From positions 1 to 55,654 of the forward strand of contig MUYB01000010.1 of assembly GCA_002015125.1 (NCBI GenBank): DNA of 55,654 nt, read 5' to 3'. This document shows, piece after piece, positions 9,016 through 19,128 of the stretch; the first letter of the stretch is position 1, and every line of letters starts with the position of its first letter. The notes below the pieces were generated by a model. The model saw only the letters and a program-made list of their open reading frames with translations, was not told the origin of the DNA and did not search any database. Source of the stretch: [Haemophilus] felis (GTDB lineage Bacteria > Pseudomonadota > Gammaproteobacteria > Enterobacterales > Pasteurellaceae). Position numbers and translations under genes: made by a program.

Positions 9016-9735
9016 TTATTGTTGCTCAACAGCAACGGAAAATAAATAACCAGAACCTCGAATAGTTTGAATGTAGCTTGGTGCTTTAGGATTAGGTTCA
9101 ATTTTTTTGCGTAAACGCATAATCAATACATCAATGGTGCGATCAAAAATTTCCAAACTTTCGCTGTGAGTAAGCTCTAATAACTTTTGTCGAGAGAGCA
9201 CTTTTTGAGCGTTAGAGACTAAGGCGTATAGTAATGTATATTCCCCTTGAGTAAGTTCAATTTCTTGTTTTTGTGGCGAATAAAGTTTGTGATTGTCTGT
9301 ATCCAAAAACCATTGATTAAAAGAATAACCTCGTTGATTTTTTGTACTGTTTAATAAAACAGGTTGGTTACGTCTGAGCACGACTTTTGCTCTTGCAACA
9401 ACCACTCTTGGATAAAATGGTTTAGGAATATAATCATCAGCACCCATTTCTAAACCCACAACAATGTCAGATTCAGAATCCAACCCACTAAGCATAATAA
9501 TAGGCGCAGAGGTAAGAGATTTTAAATGCTGTAATAAAATTAACCCATTAATATCAGGAAGAATTAAATCAAGAAAAATTAACGAGAAATGGGGCTGCTC
9601 CTGTAGTAAACTCAGCGCCTGTTTACCGTTGGTAACAGCAACAACAGAATAACCATGCTCCTCAAAAATATCGGTTAAAAGTTCACAAATTTGAACGTCA
9701 TCATCAATAACAAGAATCTGGTTGTTTTGCTGCAT
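9016..9735 (-). CDS. OmpR-family response regulator of the sugar locus
   Basis: The 239-residue regulator has an N-terminal receiver domain with the acidic pocket DDD near residue 11, the phosphoacceptor Asp in LIFLDLILPD, the Thr/Ser position in IIMLSG and the Lys in IPKPF. A winged-helix DNA-binding domain follows (about 135-235) with TQGEYTLLYALV and DRTIDVLIMRLRKKI. It would act as a DNA-binding dimer in the cytoplasm. The gene lies between the binding-protein gene and mak, on the opposite strand to both. The sensor kinase about 3.8 kb away is the only histidine kinase in the locus, so the pairing is likely though not proven. Confidence 0.92.
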   Translation of the reverse strand: MQQNNQILVIDDDVQICELLTDIFEEHGYSVVAVTNGKQALSLLQEQPHFSLIFLDLILPDINGLILLQHLKSLTSAPIIMLSGLDSESDIVVGLEMGADDYIPKPFYPRVVVARAKVVLRRNQPVLLNSTKNQRGYSFNQWFLDTDNHKLYSPQKQEIELTQGEYTLLYALVSNAQKVLSRQKLLELTHSESLEIFDRTIDVLIMRLRKKIEPNPKAPSYIQTIRGSGYLFSVAVEQQ

Positions 9736-9829
9736 TGCTAATCCTTATGAGAGAAAAGTTTCTGAAGTATATATAAATTCGCTATAAAAGAATATTTGAT
9801 TATTAGACAAATTTAACAAAGAGGTTGTT

Positions 9830-10741
9830 ATGCGTATAGGTATTGATTTAGGTGGTACAAAAATTGAGGTGATTGCGCTTTCTGATGAAGGCAAAGAATT
9901 ATTTAGAAAACGCGTGCCAACGCCAAGAGGTTCTTACGAGGATACCTTAGCGGCTATAAAGGGATTAGTAGATGATGCGGAGCAAGCGACTGGCGCTAGC
10001 GGTACTGTCGGTATTGGTATTCCTGGTACAATTTCCCCTTTTAGCCAAAAAGTAAAAAATGCCAACTCAGTTTGGTTGAATGGTCAGCCATTAGACAAAG
10101 ATTTAAGCGCCCTTCTCGGTAGAGAAGTACGAGTGGCTAATGATGCCAACTGTATGACGGTGTCTGAAGCTACTGATGGTGCAGGAGCGGGTAACAATGT
10201 GGTATTGGCATTAATTTTAGGCACTGGTTGTGGTTCAGGTATTGTGATTAACGGCAAACCACATAACGGCGGTAACGGTATTGGTGGCGAATGGGGACAC
10301 AACCCTCTCCCTTGGATGGATGAAGAAGAACAAGAAATAGCAAAAAATAATCAGTGCTACTGCGGTCGTCACGGTTGTATTGAGCAGTTTGTCTCTGGAA
10401 CTGGATTATGCGATGACTACGAACGTCGTGCAGGTGTGCGTTTAAAAGGGAATGAAATTTTGGCGCTATCGGAACAAGGTGATCCTATCGCTGAAGCAAC
10501 GATTCAAGCCTATGAACGTCGTTTGGCTAAAGCACTATCCGCTTACGTTAATATGCTAGATCCCGATGTGATTGTATTCGCTGGTGGCGTATGTAATATC
10601 GAACGTTTATATACCAATGTACCAAAACAAATGCCGAATTACATTTTCGGTAAAGAATTTAATACACCGATTCGGAAAGCCCAACATGGCGATTCTAGTG
10701 GTGTGCGTGGTGCAGCATGGTTATGGCCGTTAGAAAAATAA
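9830..10741 (+). CDS. mak: fructokinase (ROK family, Mak type)
   Basis: Mak phosphorylates fructose, and also mannose, at C6 using ATP in the cytoplasm. The 303-residue protein shows the ROK signature: phosphate-binding DLGGTK (6-11), catalytic Asp105 in VANDANC, GTGCGSG (131-137), and a zinc site of His157 ([12 protein letters not shown]) with Cys176, Cys178 and Cys183. The sequence is very close to what I remember of E. coli Mak, including the ending [18 protein letters not shown] 9830 follows AAGAGG. It heads the metabolic part of the sugar island, followed by the broken xylulokinase and manA. It lies divergent from the regulator gene. Confidence 0.92.
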   Translation: MRIGIDLGGTKIEVIALSDEGKELFRKRVPTPRGSYEDTLAAIKGLVDDAEQATGASGTVGIGIPGTISPFSQKVKNANSVWLNGQPLDKDLSALLGREVRVANDANCMTVSEATDGAGAGNNVVLALILGTGCGSGIVINGKPHNGGNGIGGEWGHNPLPWMDEEEQEIAKNNQCYCGRHGCIEQFVSGTGLCDDYERRAGVRLKGNEILALSEQGDPIAEATIQAYERRLAKALSAYVNMLDPDVIVFAGGVCNIERLYTNVPKQMPNYIFGKEFNTPIRKAQHGDSSGVRGAAWLWPLEK

Positions 10742-10787
10742 AAGGAAAGTAAATTTATTCTGGATTAGTTTGTACTAAGGAGTGTTT

Positions 10788-11691
10788 ATGTATCTCGGCA
10801 TTGATTGCGGCACACAAGGAACAAAAGTTATCTTATTAGATAGCCAGCAGAAAAAAGTGCTTGGTGTAGGTTACGCTAGCCATGAACTCATTGAAAATTC
10901 TGCAGGACGGCGGGAACAAAACCCACAATGGTGGATTGATGCGTTAATTAGCGCCTTTAACCAAGTCATTCAACAAGCACAAATTAATCCAACCTTAATT
11001 AAAGGCATTGGCGTATCTGGTCAACAACATGGTTTGGTCATGTTAGATGAACAAGATCAACCGCTCTATCAAGCGAAATTGTGGTGTGATACAGAAACCG
11101 CTTTTGAAAATCAAGAGTTCATTAATTTACTTGGCGGTGAAGAACAAGCCTTTGCTCGTTTAGGTATCGTGCCACAAACAGGTTATACCGCCTCTAAAAT
11201 CCTGTGGTTTAAAAAACATTTCCCAGAACAATATAAGCGCATCGCGAAAATCATGTTACCCCATGATTACCTTAATTATTGGCTCACTGGTGAGTTTTGC
11301 ATGGAATATGGAGATGCATCAGGCACAGGCTTTTTTGATGTTATCCATCGTCAATGGCATTTAGAAGTATTTAATTTACTTGCGCCTGAATTAGAGGCGA
11401 ATAAAGTGCTTCCTCCGTTGCGTAGTGCACAACAAAAAGCAGGCGTTGTGCGTGCTGAAATTGCCAAATTACTTGGTTTGTCCGAACAGGTGTTGGTGGC
11501 AAGTGGCGGCGGCGCTAGGTGGCGCGATTCAAGCCATGTGGGCAAATGGCGAAGGAGAATTGACCAGCTTATGTGAAAACATAGTGCACATCGACGCTAA
11601 CTCTGTTGTACAACCGAATGTAAATAATGTTTTACAATATGAGGAAGTCTATCGGCGTTATCTTGCTCAACTATCGAAATATTATTTATAA
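10788..11691 (+). pseudogene. xylB: xylulokinase gene with a large internal deletion
   Basis: The first 240 or so codons are a normal FGGY kinase N-terminal half: MYLGIDCGTQGTKVILL, GVSGQQHGLVML and IMLPHDYLNYWLTGEF, ending at LVASGGG. The sequence then jumps, one frame over, to ALGGAIQAMWANGEGEL, which matches the last 60 residues of the family (ALGAARLAQIAAN in E. coli XylB), and runs to a stop at 11691. Around 180 codons, including most of the ATP domain, are gone. The junction near 11510 lies in a GGCGGCGGCG run, which suggests recombination between short GC repeats. ATG 10788 after TAAGGAG is the old start. The product cannot be active. Confidence 0.87.
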
Positions 11692-11706
11692 AAATAAGGA
11701 CAAACA

Positions 11707-12909
11707 ATGGGAATTTATCAATTAACAGGTTGCTTGCAAAATTATGTTTGGGGTGGGATAGATTATATTCCTCAATTATTTGGATTGGATAAAAAACAAG
11801 GTGAACATTATGCGGAGTGGTGGCTTGGCACTCATAGTTTCGCTCCCTCAATGATTAAGGTTGAAAATCAAACCATTTCCCTTACTGAATTTATTTCTCA
11901 ACGCCCTGATATTTTAGGTGAAAAAAATCTTAGGGCATTTGGCAAAGAATTACCATTCCTATTAAAAATTCTCGATGTAGAAAAACCGCTTTCTATTCAA
12001 TTACACCCGACAAAACAACAAGCGGAGCGCGGTTTTGCCCTTGAGAATGAAAAAGGTATTGATCTTAAATCACCACAGAGAACCTACAAAGATCGTAATC
12101 ACAAACCAGAAATGATGATTGCGCTGTCTGAATTTTGGTTGTTACACGGATTTAAAACAAAATCAGCGATTATTTATACGTTAAAACAACGTCCATCTTT
12201 GCAGGCGTTAGCGACCCAGTTAGCTAATCAGGATCTGCATACTTTCTATGGCGGAATTATGCAAGCGAACCAGTCGCAATTAGCAAATTGGTTATTGCCA
12301 ATTATTGAGCAAAATCAGGCGGCTTATTTAGCTAACCAACTCAGTTTGGAAAATCCTGATTATTGGCTACTTTATGCGATTGAAGCTATGGAAATTTCAT
12401 TGGATAAATTAGATTCAGGTTTATTGTGCTTCTATTTATTCAATATTGTTAAAGTGGAAAAAGGTGAAGGTATTTATCAAGCGGCCGGTGTGCCTCATGC
12501 TTATTTGCGTGGTCAAAATATTGAGTTGATGGCTTGTTCTGATAATGTGGTGCGTGGTGGCTTAACGCCAAAACACGTTGATATCGCTGCATTGCTCGAC
12601 ATCATTGAATGTAAAGAAGTCACGCCTGAAATCATTGCTGTAGCGCCAGAGACAGAATCCGTATTTACTTATTCCACTCCTGCGCAAGATTTTGCTTTGA
12701 TGCAAGTTAAATATAAAGTGCAGCAATCGCATTCCTTAACCTCTCAAAGTGCACAAATCTTGTTGGTTATGGCAGGAACATTAACACTTTCTCATGAAAA
12801 TCATTCACTGACTTTACAGCAAGGAGAGTCGGCATTTATTGAACAGGGTGTTAACTATGAATTGGCAGGGGTATCGGAGGGCTATGCCGTAGTCGCAAAA
12901 TTGCCTTAA
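11707..12909 (+). CDS. manA: mannose-6-phosphate isomerase, class I
   Basis: ManA is a zinc enzyme that interconverts mannose 6-phosphate and fructose 6-phosphate. The 400-residue protein is full length and carries the cupin metal ligands in QLHPTKQQAE and HKPEMM, and the active-site region GVPHAYLRGQNIELMACSDN. Ribosome site AAGGAC lies just upstream. It follows the broken xylB by 15 bases and closes the sugar operon, where it would channel mannose phosphorylated by Mak into glycolysis. Confidence 0.94.
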   Translation: MGIYQLTGCLQNYVWGGIDYIPQLFGLDKKQGEHYAEWWLGTHSFAPSMIKVENQTISLTEFISQRPDILGEKNLRAFGKELPFLLKILDVEKPLSIQLHPTKQQAERGFALENEKGIDLKSPQRTYKDRNHKPEMMIALSEFWLLHGFKTKSAIIYTLKQRPSLQALATQLANQDLHTFYGGIMQANQSQLANWLLPIIEQNQAAYLANQLSLENPDYWLLYAIEAMEISLDKLDSGLLCFYLFNIVKVEKGEGIYQAAGVPHAYLRGQNIELMACSDNVVRGGLTPKHVDIAALLDIIECKEVTPEIIAVAPETESVFTYSTPAQDFALMQVKYKVQQSHSLTSQSAQILLVMAGTLTLSHENHSLTLQQGESAFIEQGVNYELAGVSEGYAVVAKLP

Positions 12910-12924
12910 ATTTAATTGGATAAC

Positions 12925-12957
12925 AAAAGTGGCTAAGTAAAAATTAGCCACTTTTTT
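12925..12957 (+). terminator. terminator after manA
   Basis: AAAAGTGGCTA pairs with TAGCCACTTTT and is followed by more T bases, 16 bases after the manA stop. It closes the sugar island. Confidence 0.8.
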
Positions 12958-13033
12958 GTTGGGTATTTTTTCTCGCGCTTTAATTTCTTTGCTAAACTAA
13001 TAGCCACATTACGCCCTTTAGGTAAAGTATGCT

Positions 13034-14734
13034 GTGAGTATGTCTCGTTCTGTTTCCACCAAAATAGCTAATCATTTATTTGTCATTATTATTTTTGCGG
13101 GGCTAATTGCCTCTTTAAGTTTAGTGATAATGGCGAGTAATAAATCTGATGCAGAATCTATTAATATTGCAGGTTCTTTGCGTATGCAAAGTTATCGCTT
13201 GCTGAATGATATGGAACATCACCCTGAGTCGGTGGCGATAAGCCTGCGTAAATATCGTATTAGTTTGCACTCACAACCTTTATTGCATATTAATGAGCAT
13301 TGGTTTGTTACTCATGAAGTGAGACATTCCTATCAGCAATTGATTAAGCGCTGGAAAATTATGGAGAGCTACGCGTTACAAAATAATTTATCTGCCTATC
13401 AAAATGACATCGCGGATTATGTGGCGCAGGTGGATCAATTTGTTTTTAGCTTACAGCGTTTTTCCGAACAAAAATGGAATATTGCTTTGTTAACCATTTC
13501 TTTTTCCATTTTGTTTATTCTTGCGATGGTGTCTTATGTGATTTGGTATGCTCATAAAGAGGTGGTAGCGCCATTGAATCGCCTGACCCAAGCAAGTACA
13601 CAAATTCAAATGCGCCAGTTTAAGCACATTAAATTGGATACGGAAAAACAAAATGAACTGGGGAATTTGGCACGGGCATTTACGCAAATGTCGAGTGAAT
13701 TAGAAAAGCTCTATTCTTCCTTAGAACAAAGTGTGAATGAAAAAACGCAAAAATTACGCCAAACCAATCGTTCTTTGAGTATGTTGTATGAAAGCGCCCA
13801 ATTACTTAATACGGCGAACATTGATGAGAAAACCTTGAAACAAGTGTTGCAAAATGTGCTCACCAGTGAATATCTACGTTATATTGCGTTGGAAGTTGAA
13901 GGTGCGGAGCATTGGAATATTGTGTTTGGTAGCAAGCAAGCGCATTTGGAATGTCAATGTGCAGAATTAAGTTTTGAAGGGAATAGACTTGCTACTTTAT
14001 ACTGGCAAGCTGGTTTTCCTTGTCCTGATCCAAGAACTATGCACAACATTGCTCAAGTGTTGAGCCGAACCCTGTATTTTCATCAAATGCAACGTCAGCA
14101 ACAGCAATTGTTGCTTATGGAAGAACGTTCCATTATCGCGCGTGAACTGCATGATTCCTTAGCGCAGGTGTTGGCATTTTTACAAATTCAGCTCACCTTA
14201 TTAAAACATAATTTGAAATCGAATAATGAAGAGTCAAAAGGGAAAAGTCTAACGATTATTGCCAATTTCGAGCAAGCTTTACGGGACGGTTATGTACAAT
14301 TACGAGAATTATTAGCCACATTCCGTTTAACCGTACAAGAAGCCAATGTAAAATTAGCCTTGGAACAAGTGCTTGATTCTTTGCGCGGTCAAACATCAAT
14401 GCAAATGCAACTGAATTGCAGTTTACCGTCCCATAGTTTTAACGCACAGCAATTGATCCATATTTTACAAATTGTGCGTGAGGCGGTGTTAAATAGCATT
14501 AAACATTCTCAAGGAAGCCAAGTGCAGGTGAACGCGCATCTTAATGCAATGGGCGAGTATGAATTAAGTATTCGTGATGATGGCGTAGGTATTGCGAACT
14601 TACAAGAACCTGACGGACATTATGGGCTGAATATTATGCACGAACGAGCAAGCCAATTGCAGGCGACGTTACATATTGCGAAACATCAAGGTGGTGGCAC
14701 GGAAGTGCGAATCACTTTACCACAACGAGATTAA
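13034..14734 (+). CDS. narQ: nitrate/nitrite sensor histidine kinase NarQ
   Basis: NarQ senses nitrate and nitrite in the periplasm and phosphorylates a NarP/NarL regulator that controls anaerobic respiration. The 566-residue protein has a first membrane segment (about 14-34), the nitrate-binding P-box INIAGSLRMQSYRLL in the periplasmic domain, a second membrane segment (about 150-172), a HAMP domain, a central region with a Cys cluster (CQCAEL ... PCPDP), the HisKA_3 box RELHDSLAQ and a compact ATPase domain (RDDGVGI ... GGGTEVRITLP). GTG 13034 or ATG 13040 could start it; neither has a strong ribosome site. murB follows directly, as I recall it does in H. influenzae. Confidence 0.9.
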   Translation: MSMSRSVSTKIANHLFVIIIFAGLIASLSLVIMASNKSDAESINIAGSLRMQSYRLLNDMEHHPESVAISLRKYRISLHSQPLLHINEHWFVTHEVRHSYQQLIKRWKIMESYALQNNLSAYQNDIADYVAQVDQFVFSLQRFSEQKWNIALLTISFSILFILAMVSYVIWYAHKEVVAPLNRLTQASTQIQMRQFKHIKLDTEKQNELGNLARAFTQMSSELEKLYSSLEQSVNEKTQKLRQTNRSLSMLYESAQLLNTANIDEKTLKQVLQNVLTSEYLRYIALEVEGAEHWNIVFGSKQAHLECQCAELSFEGNRLATLYWQAGFPCPDPRTMHNIAQVLSRTLYFHQMQRQQQQLLLMEERSIIARELHDSLAQVLAFLQIQLTLLKHNLKSNNEESKGKSLTIIANFEQALRDGYVQLRELLATFRLTVQEANVKLALEQVLDSLRGQTSMQMQLNCSLPSHSFNAQQLIHILQIVREAVLNSIKHSQGSQVQVNAHLNAMGEYELSIRDDGVGIANLQEPDGHYGLNIMHERASQLQATLHIAKHQGGGTEVRITLPQRD

Positions 14735-14755
14735 ATGATTTATCAAGGACAACAA

Positions 14756-15781
14756 ATGGCGAATTTAAAACCTTTTCATAGCTTTCATATCAGTGCGCAA
14801 GCCAAGCAAATTATTGAAATTCAGGAGATAGCACAGTTACAACAACAGTGGGCATTGGCGCAAGCGCAAGATTTGCCTGTGGTAATGTTGGGTGAGGGCA
14901 GTAATGTACTTTTTTTACAAGATTTTAATGGCGTGGTGCTGCTTAATCGCTTGTTAGGAAAAGAACATACAGAAGATCCTGATTATCATTATTTGCACGT
15001 GGCAGGCGGCGAAAACTGGCATCATTTGGTGCAATGGAGTTTGCAACAAGGCATCTATGGATTGGAAAATTTAGCGTTGATTCCCGGTTGTGTTGGTTCG
15101 GCGCCGATCCAAAATATCGGTGCTTACGGTGTGGAATTTAAAAATTTGTGCGCTTATGTTGATGTGTTGGATTTGGCTAAAGGGGAAATTTTCCGCCTAC
15201 GCAATCGACAATGTGAATTTGCTTATCGCGATAGTGTGTTTAAACATCAATATAAACAAGGTTATGTGATTGTGGCGGTGGGGCTTACCCTGAGGAAAAA
15301 TTGGCAGCCTCGTTTGCACTATGGCAAGCTGCGAGAATTTGATGAAAACACAGTAACGGCGCAACAAGTTTTTGACACTGTGTGTGAAATGCGTCGCAGC
15401 AAATTGCCTGATCCTGCGCAGCTAGGCAACGCTGGCAGTTTCTTTAAAAATCCGATTGTGTCTAACACGCATTTCCGCGCGTTGATTGGCGAATATCCTG
15501 ATATGCCGCATTTCCAGCAACTCAACGGTGATATTAAATTAGCCGCAGGCTGGCTTATCGAGCAATGTGGCTTAAAAGGTTACCAAGTGGGTGGCGCCAG
15601 CGTGCATCAACAGCAAGCGCTGGTGATTGTTAACCACGCTGACGCGAGCGCCTCTGATGTGGTGGAACTGGCGCATCATATTCGTCAAAAAGTGGCGCAG
15701 CGCTTTGCGGTTTGGTTACAGCCTGAGGTGCGCTTTATTGGTGCCAATGGCGAAGTGGATAGCGAACAATTAATTAGTTAG
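14756..15781 (+). CDS. murB: UDP-N-acetylenolpyruvoylglucosamine reductase
   Basis: MurB is the FAD enzyme that makes UDP-N-acetylmuramic acid in cytoplasmic peptidoglycan synthesis. Visible motifs are [28 protein letters not shown], the catalytic-Ser region [10 protein letters not shown], and a C-terminal [10 protein letters not shown] with the proton-relay Glu. The frame is open from an ATG at 14735, which touches the narQ stop, but ATG 14756 has AAGGAC seven bases upstream and yields the usual N-terminus [10 protein letters not shown] (341 residues), so I prefer it. Confidence 0.95.
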   Translation: MANLKPFHSFHISAQAKQIIEIQEIAQLQQQWALAQAQDLPVVMLGEGSNVLFLQDFNGVVLLNRLLGKEHTEDPDYHYLHVAGGENWHHLVQWSLQQGIYGLENLALIPGCVGSAPIQNIGAYGVEFKNLCAYVDVLDLAKGEIFRLRNRQCEFAYRDSVFKHQYKQGYVIVAVGLTLRKNWQPRLHYGKLREFDENTVTAQQVFDTVCEMRRSKLPDPAQLGNAGSFFKNPIVSNTHFRALIGEYPDMPHFQQLNGDIKLAAGWLIEQCGLKGYQVGGASVHQQQALVIVNHADASASDVVELAHHIRQKVAQRFAVWLQPEVRFIGANGEVDSEQLIS

Positions 15782-15791
15782 GAACGGCAAA

Positions 15792-16751
15792 ATGACTGAA
15801 CAACGGCGAAATTTCCCCATTCCAGTAGGCTATTTCAGTATTATCTTAGGTTTGGCTTCTATGGGCTTGGCTTGGCGTTTGGCGCATAGTTTTTTCCCTG
15901 CTATTCCCTTTTGGATCGGTGAAGGATTATTGGCTGGCGCCAGCGTGGTTTGGTTATGTTTTATTTGCGCCTATATTTGGCAATGGATTAAGTACACACA
16001 ATCAGCCATTGATGAAGTGCAACATGTGATCACGGGCGGCGCGGTGGCGCTCGTGCCCATTTCAACCATTTTCGTGGGTATGGCGGCGCTACCTCATATC
16101 GAACTATTGGGTAAAGTCATTTTAGCCATTGGTATCGGTGGGCAAGTGTTATTCGCCAGTTACTATGTGGGCGGTCGTTGGCGCGGTACCCATACCGCCG
16201 TCGCTGCCACGCCTGTGATGTACCTTCCTGTGATTCCTGCCAACTTCCTTAGCGCCACCGCACTGGGTTTTTTAGGTTACATTGAATTAGGGGAATTATT
16301 CCTAGGGGCAGGATTAATTTGTTGGCTCATGTTTGAGCCAGCGGTATTACAACGCCTGCGCACCGATGTGCCTTTGGTGGAACAATTACGTCCCGTGTTA
16401 GGTATTCAATTGGCGCCAGCGTTCGTGGGCTGTTCCGCGTATTTAACGCTCAATGGCGGTGAAATTGATTTATTGGTGAAATTATTAATTGGCTATGGGT
16501 TATTGCAATCTATTTTGCTCGCGCGCCTGCTGCCTTGGATTTTCGCCTGTGGTTTCACCCCCTCTGCTTGGGCATTCTCCTTCGGCTTAGGCTCAATGGC
16601 AAAAGTTGGCGTGTTTTTAAAACAAGCGCACCCTTCAGATGGCTTGGGGCTATTGGGTTCAGGGCTGTTTATTTTCGGCTCTTGTGGCATTCTTATCTTA
16701 ATTATTGGCACGCTTCTTTTACTGTTCAAAGGACGCTTTCTCGCCAAATAA
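15792..16751 (+). CDS. tehA: TehA-type membrane protein (TDT/SLAC1 family)
   Basis: The 319-residue protein is almost wholly hydrophobic, with about ten transmembrane helices, and matches H. influenzae TehA as I remember it (PIPTGYF start, PANFTSASSLALLGY, LAPAFV, WAFSFGLASMA). Family members form a trimeric anion channel and were first known from tellurite resistance and dicarboxylate transport. Here the matching stretches are FPIPVGYFSII, IPANFLSATALGFLGY and WAFSFGLGSMAK. It starts 10 bases after murB and is probably co-transcribed. No tehB methyltransferase gene is next to it. Confidence 0.87.
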   Translation: MTEQRRNFPIPVGYFSIILGLASMGLAWRLAHSFFPAIPFWIGEGLLAGASVVWLCFICAYIWQWIKYTQSAIDEVQHVITGGAVALVPISTIFVGMAALPHIELLGKVILAIGIGGQVLFASYYVGGRWRGTHTAVAATPVMYLPVIPANFLSATALGFLGYIELGELFLGAGLICWLMFEPAVLQRLRTDVPLVEQLRPVLGIQLAPAFVGCSAYLTLNGGEIDLLVKLLIGYGLLQSILLARLLPWIFACGFTPSAWAFSFGLGSMAKVGVFLKQAHPSDGLGLLGSGLFIFGSCGILILIIGTLLLLFKGRFLAK

Positions 16752-16991
16752 AATACTAGTAAAACCCTTTGCGTTAGTTGGTTTTTCCGCAAGATTTGAA
16801 TAAAAAAGCATTTTTTGCTACAATTTTGCGGTTTTTATGTAATATATTAAGATTTTTCTAGAAATCACCCTCAATTTTGCACTGGCTGTGCAGCGTCTTC
16901 GTCGGTATCGCCGACCACTTCCCCATATTGCATACAGTTTTTTCAATCGTTTTTGTTATTTGCCCTTAAGCTATTTCAAAGGAGTATTGTT

Positions 16992-19007
16992 TTGCTTAAA
17001 TTTATTGAGATGAGATCATCTTTCAATCCATTTGTGATCATCACCACGCTCAGCGTCGTTTTATTATTGTTATTCTCCACACTGATCTTTCCTGAATCCA
17101 TGCAAGTGGGACTAAATTGGGTTAAAAGTGCCATTTTTGCCCACTTCAGTTGGTTTTATATTTTGGCGTTTTCTTGCTTTTTATGCTTCCTGTTTATTTT
17201 ATCCCTGAGCAGTTTTGGCAGTATTAAATTAGGCATGGATGAAGAAGAACCTGAATTTTCTTTTGTATCATGGCTCGCCATGTTGTTTGCCGCAGGGATG
17301 GGCGTGGGATTAATGTTCTTTGGCGTGACCGAACCTCTCACCCATTATTTTTCTGATATTACCTCAGGCAATGCACAACAGCAGCAACAGCAAGCGCTGC
17401 TTCACACCTTATTCCATTGGGGATTGCACGCTTGGGCGGTGTACGCAGTGATCGCGCTGGCGCTAGCCTACTTCGCGTTCCGTTATAAATTACCGCTGGC
17501 GCTACGCTCCTGTTTCTATCCCCTATTCAAAGATCGCATTAACGGCAAACTCGGCGACCTCATTGATATTGTGGCGCTAATTGCCACCCTGTTCGGGATC
17601 ATCACCACCTTGGGCTTTGGTGCCACCCAATTAGGCGCAGGATTGGTTCAACTGGGTTGGTTGTCCGAAAATCATTTCGGCTTGCAGGTCGCCATTATTA
17701 TCATTGTGATGAGCCTTGCCATATTTTCCGCCGTCTCAGGCGTAGGCAAAGGCGTGAAAATGCTCAGTGAAATCAATTTGGGATTAGCCTTTACCTTACT
17801 GCTTTTCGTGCTTATCGCTGGTCCAACGCTCTATTTGCTTTCCGCCTTCAACGATAATTTAGGCACTTATCTCAGTAATTTAATGTCTCTCAGTTTTAAC
17901 ACTTATAGTTACGACAGCGATCACAGCGGCTGGTTTACTGGCTGGACGGTGTTGTATTGGGCGTGGTGGTGTTCTTGGGCGCCTTTCGTCGGATTATTTA
18001 TTGCTCGAATTTCGCGCGGTCGCACCATTCGTGAATTTATCTTCGGCGTGCTTGCCATTCCAACGCTATTTTCCGTACTTTGGTTTACGATATTTGGCAA
18101 TAGCGCCATTTGGTTTGAAAATCATTTCGGCGGTTTAACCGACTTTTTAGCTGTGCCTGAAGCCTTGCTATTTGAATTTTTACATCGTTTACCTTTGCCA
18201 ACCATCACCAGTATGGTGGCGCTAGCGGTGATCGCCTTGTTCTTTATCACTTCCGCAGATTCGGGGATTTATGTATTGAATAACATTGCTTCACGCGATA
18301 AAAGTCAAAGCGCACCGAAATGGCAGGCGGTAGTTTGGGGCGTGCTTATGTCAATTGTGGCGATCACGCTGCTCAGCATGGGTGGATTAGGCACGTTACA
18401 AACCATGACCTTAATTGTCGCCCTGCCTTTTGCCATGTTAATGCTGCTTATGTGCGCCAGTTTATGGAAAGGCGTGAGCGCAGACAAAAAATATTTTGCC
18501 ACCAAAATCACCCCAACCAGCACCTTTTGGACGGGGGACAGTTGGAAAGAGCGCTTAGGGCAAATGTTAAGTCAAACCCAAGAAAAAGATATTGTGAAAT
18601 TCTTAAAACGTACCGCCTTGCCTGCCATGGGCGAGTTACGCCAAGAACTGATTAATGTGCATAATTTAAGCGTGGAGGTGGTGCAAAATTTTGAACAAGA
18701 AGAACCGAGCGTAGAAATTCATATTAAGAAAGATTCCATGCGCGATTTCGTCTATGGCATCAAATCTGTTGGGCATAACATCGCCGAGCATTTAATTAAA
18801 GATGAGGCGCTACCGCATATTCAACATGATATGACCTATCAGCCAATCACTTATTTCTTCGACGGGCGAACAGGTTATGACGTGCAATATATGTCTAAAA
18901 ATGAACTGATTGCCGATATTCTTAAACAATATGAACGCTATTTAAGTTTATTGGCAGATATTGGACAAGAATTTATGGCGCACGAACAGGCGGAATTGGC
19001 GGAATAA
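16992..19007 (+). CDS. betT: BCCT-family choline/betaine-type transporter
   Basis: BCCT carriers import choline, glycine betaine or carnitine, driven by an ion gradient. About twelve membrane segments are present, with the family core WTVLYWAWWCSWAPFVGLFIARISRGRTIREF (positions near 17940-18040) and the glycine-rich stretch AAGMGVGLMFFGVTEP. A long cytoplasmic C-terminal domain (about 150 residues) resembles the osmosensory tail of BetT. I chose the TTG at 16992 because AAAGGAG lies just upstream, giving 671 residues; ATG 17010 has no ribosome site. Choline specificity is likely but not shown; no betA or betB is near. Confidence 0.83.
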   Translation: MLKFIEMRSSFNPFVIITTLSVVLLLLFSTLIFPESMQVGLNWVKSAIFAHFSWFYILAFSCFLCFLFILSLSSFGSIKLGMDEEEPEFSFVSWLAMLFAAGMGVGLMFFGVTEPLTHYFSDITSGNAQQQQQQALLHTLFHWGLHAWAVYAVIALALAYFAFRYKLPLALRSCFYPLFKDRINGKLGDLIDIVALIATLFGIITTLGFGATQLGAGLVQLGWLSENHFGLQVAIIIIVMSLAIFSAVSGVGKGVKMLSEINLGLAFTLLLFVLIAGPTLYLLSAFNDNLGTYLSNLMSLSFNTYSYDSDHSGWFTGWTVLYWAWWCSWAPFVGLFIARISRGRTIREFIFGVLAIPTLFSVLWFTIFGNSAIWFENHFGGLTDFLAVPEALLFEFLHRLPLPTITSMVALAVIALFFITSADSGIYVLNNIASRDKSQSAPKWQAVVWGVLMSIVAITLLSMGGLGTLQTMTLIVALPFAMLMLLMCASLWKGVSADKKYFATKITPTSTFWTGDSWKERLGQMLSQTQEKDIVKFLKRTALPAMGELRQELINVHNLSVEVVQNFEQEEPSVEIHIKKDSMRDFVYGIKSVGHNIAEHLIKDEALPHIQHDMTYQPITYFFDGRTGYDVQYMSKNELIADILKQYERYLSLLADIGQEFMAHEQAELAE

Positions 19008-19128
19008 ACCAACAACAAGCACAGATTTGTGGTGATTTGGGAACTTTTTCGCCAATTTATTGTCTTATTCTAGATAAACATTCATCGGGGCGACTTTTCA
19101 GTTGCCCTGTTACATTGATGAAGATACA

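Noticed and set aside
11425..11691. 88-codon frame as a separate small gene
   Set aside because: Only its second half is protein-like and it matches the C-terminus of xylulokinase; it is the downstream part of the deleted xylB.
16872..16934. 20-codon reverse frame (MQYGEVVGDTDEDAAQPVQN)
   Set aside because: Too short to judge, no ribosome site, and lies in the likely promoter region of the BCCT gene.
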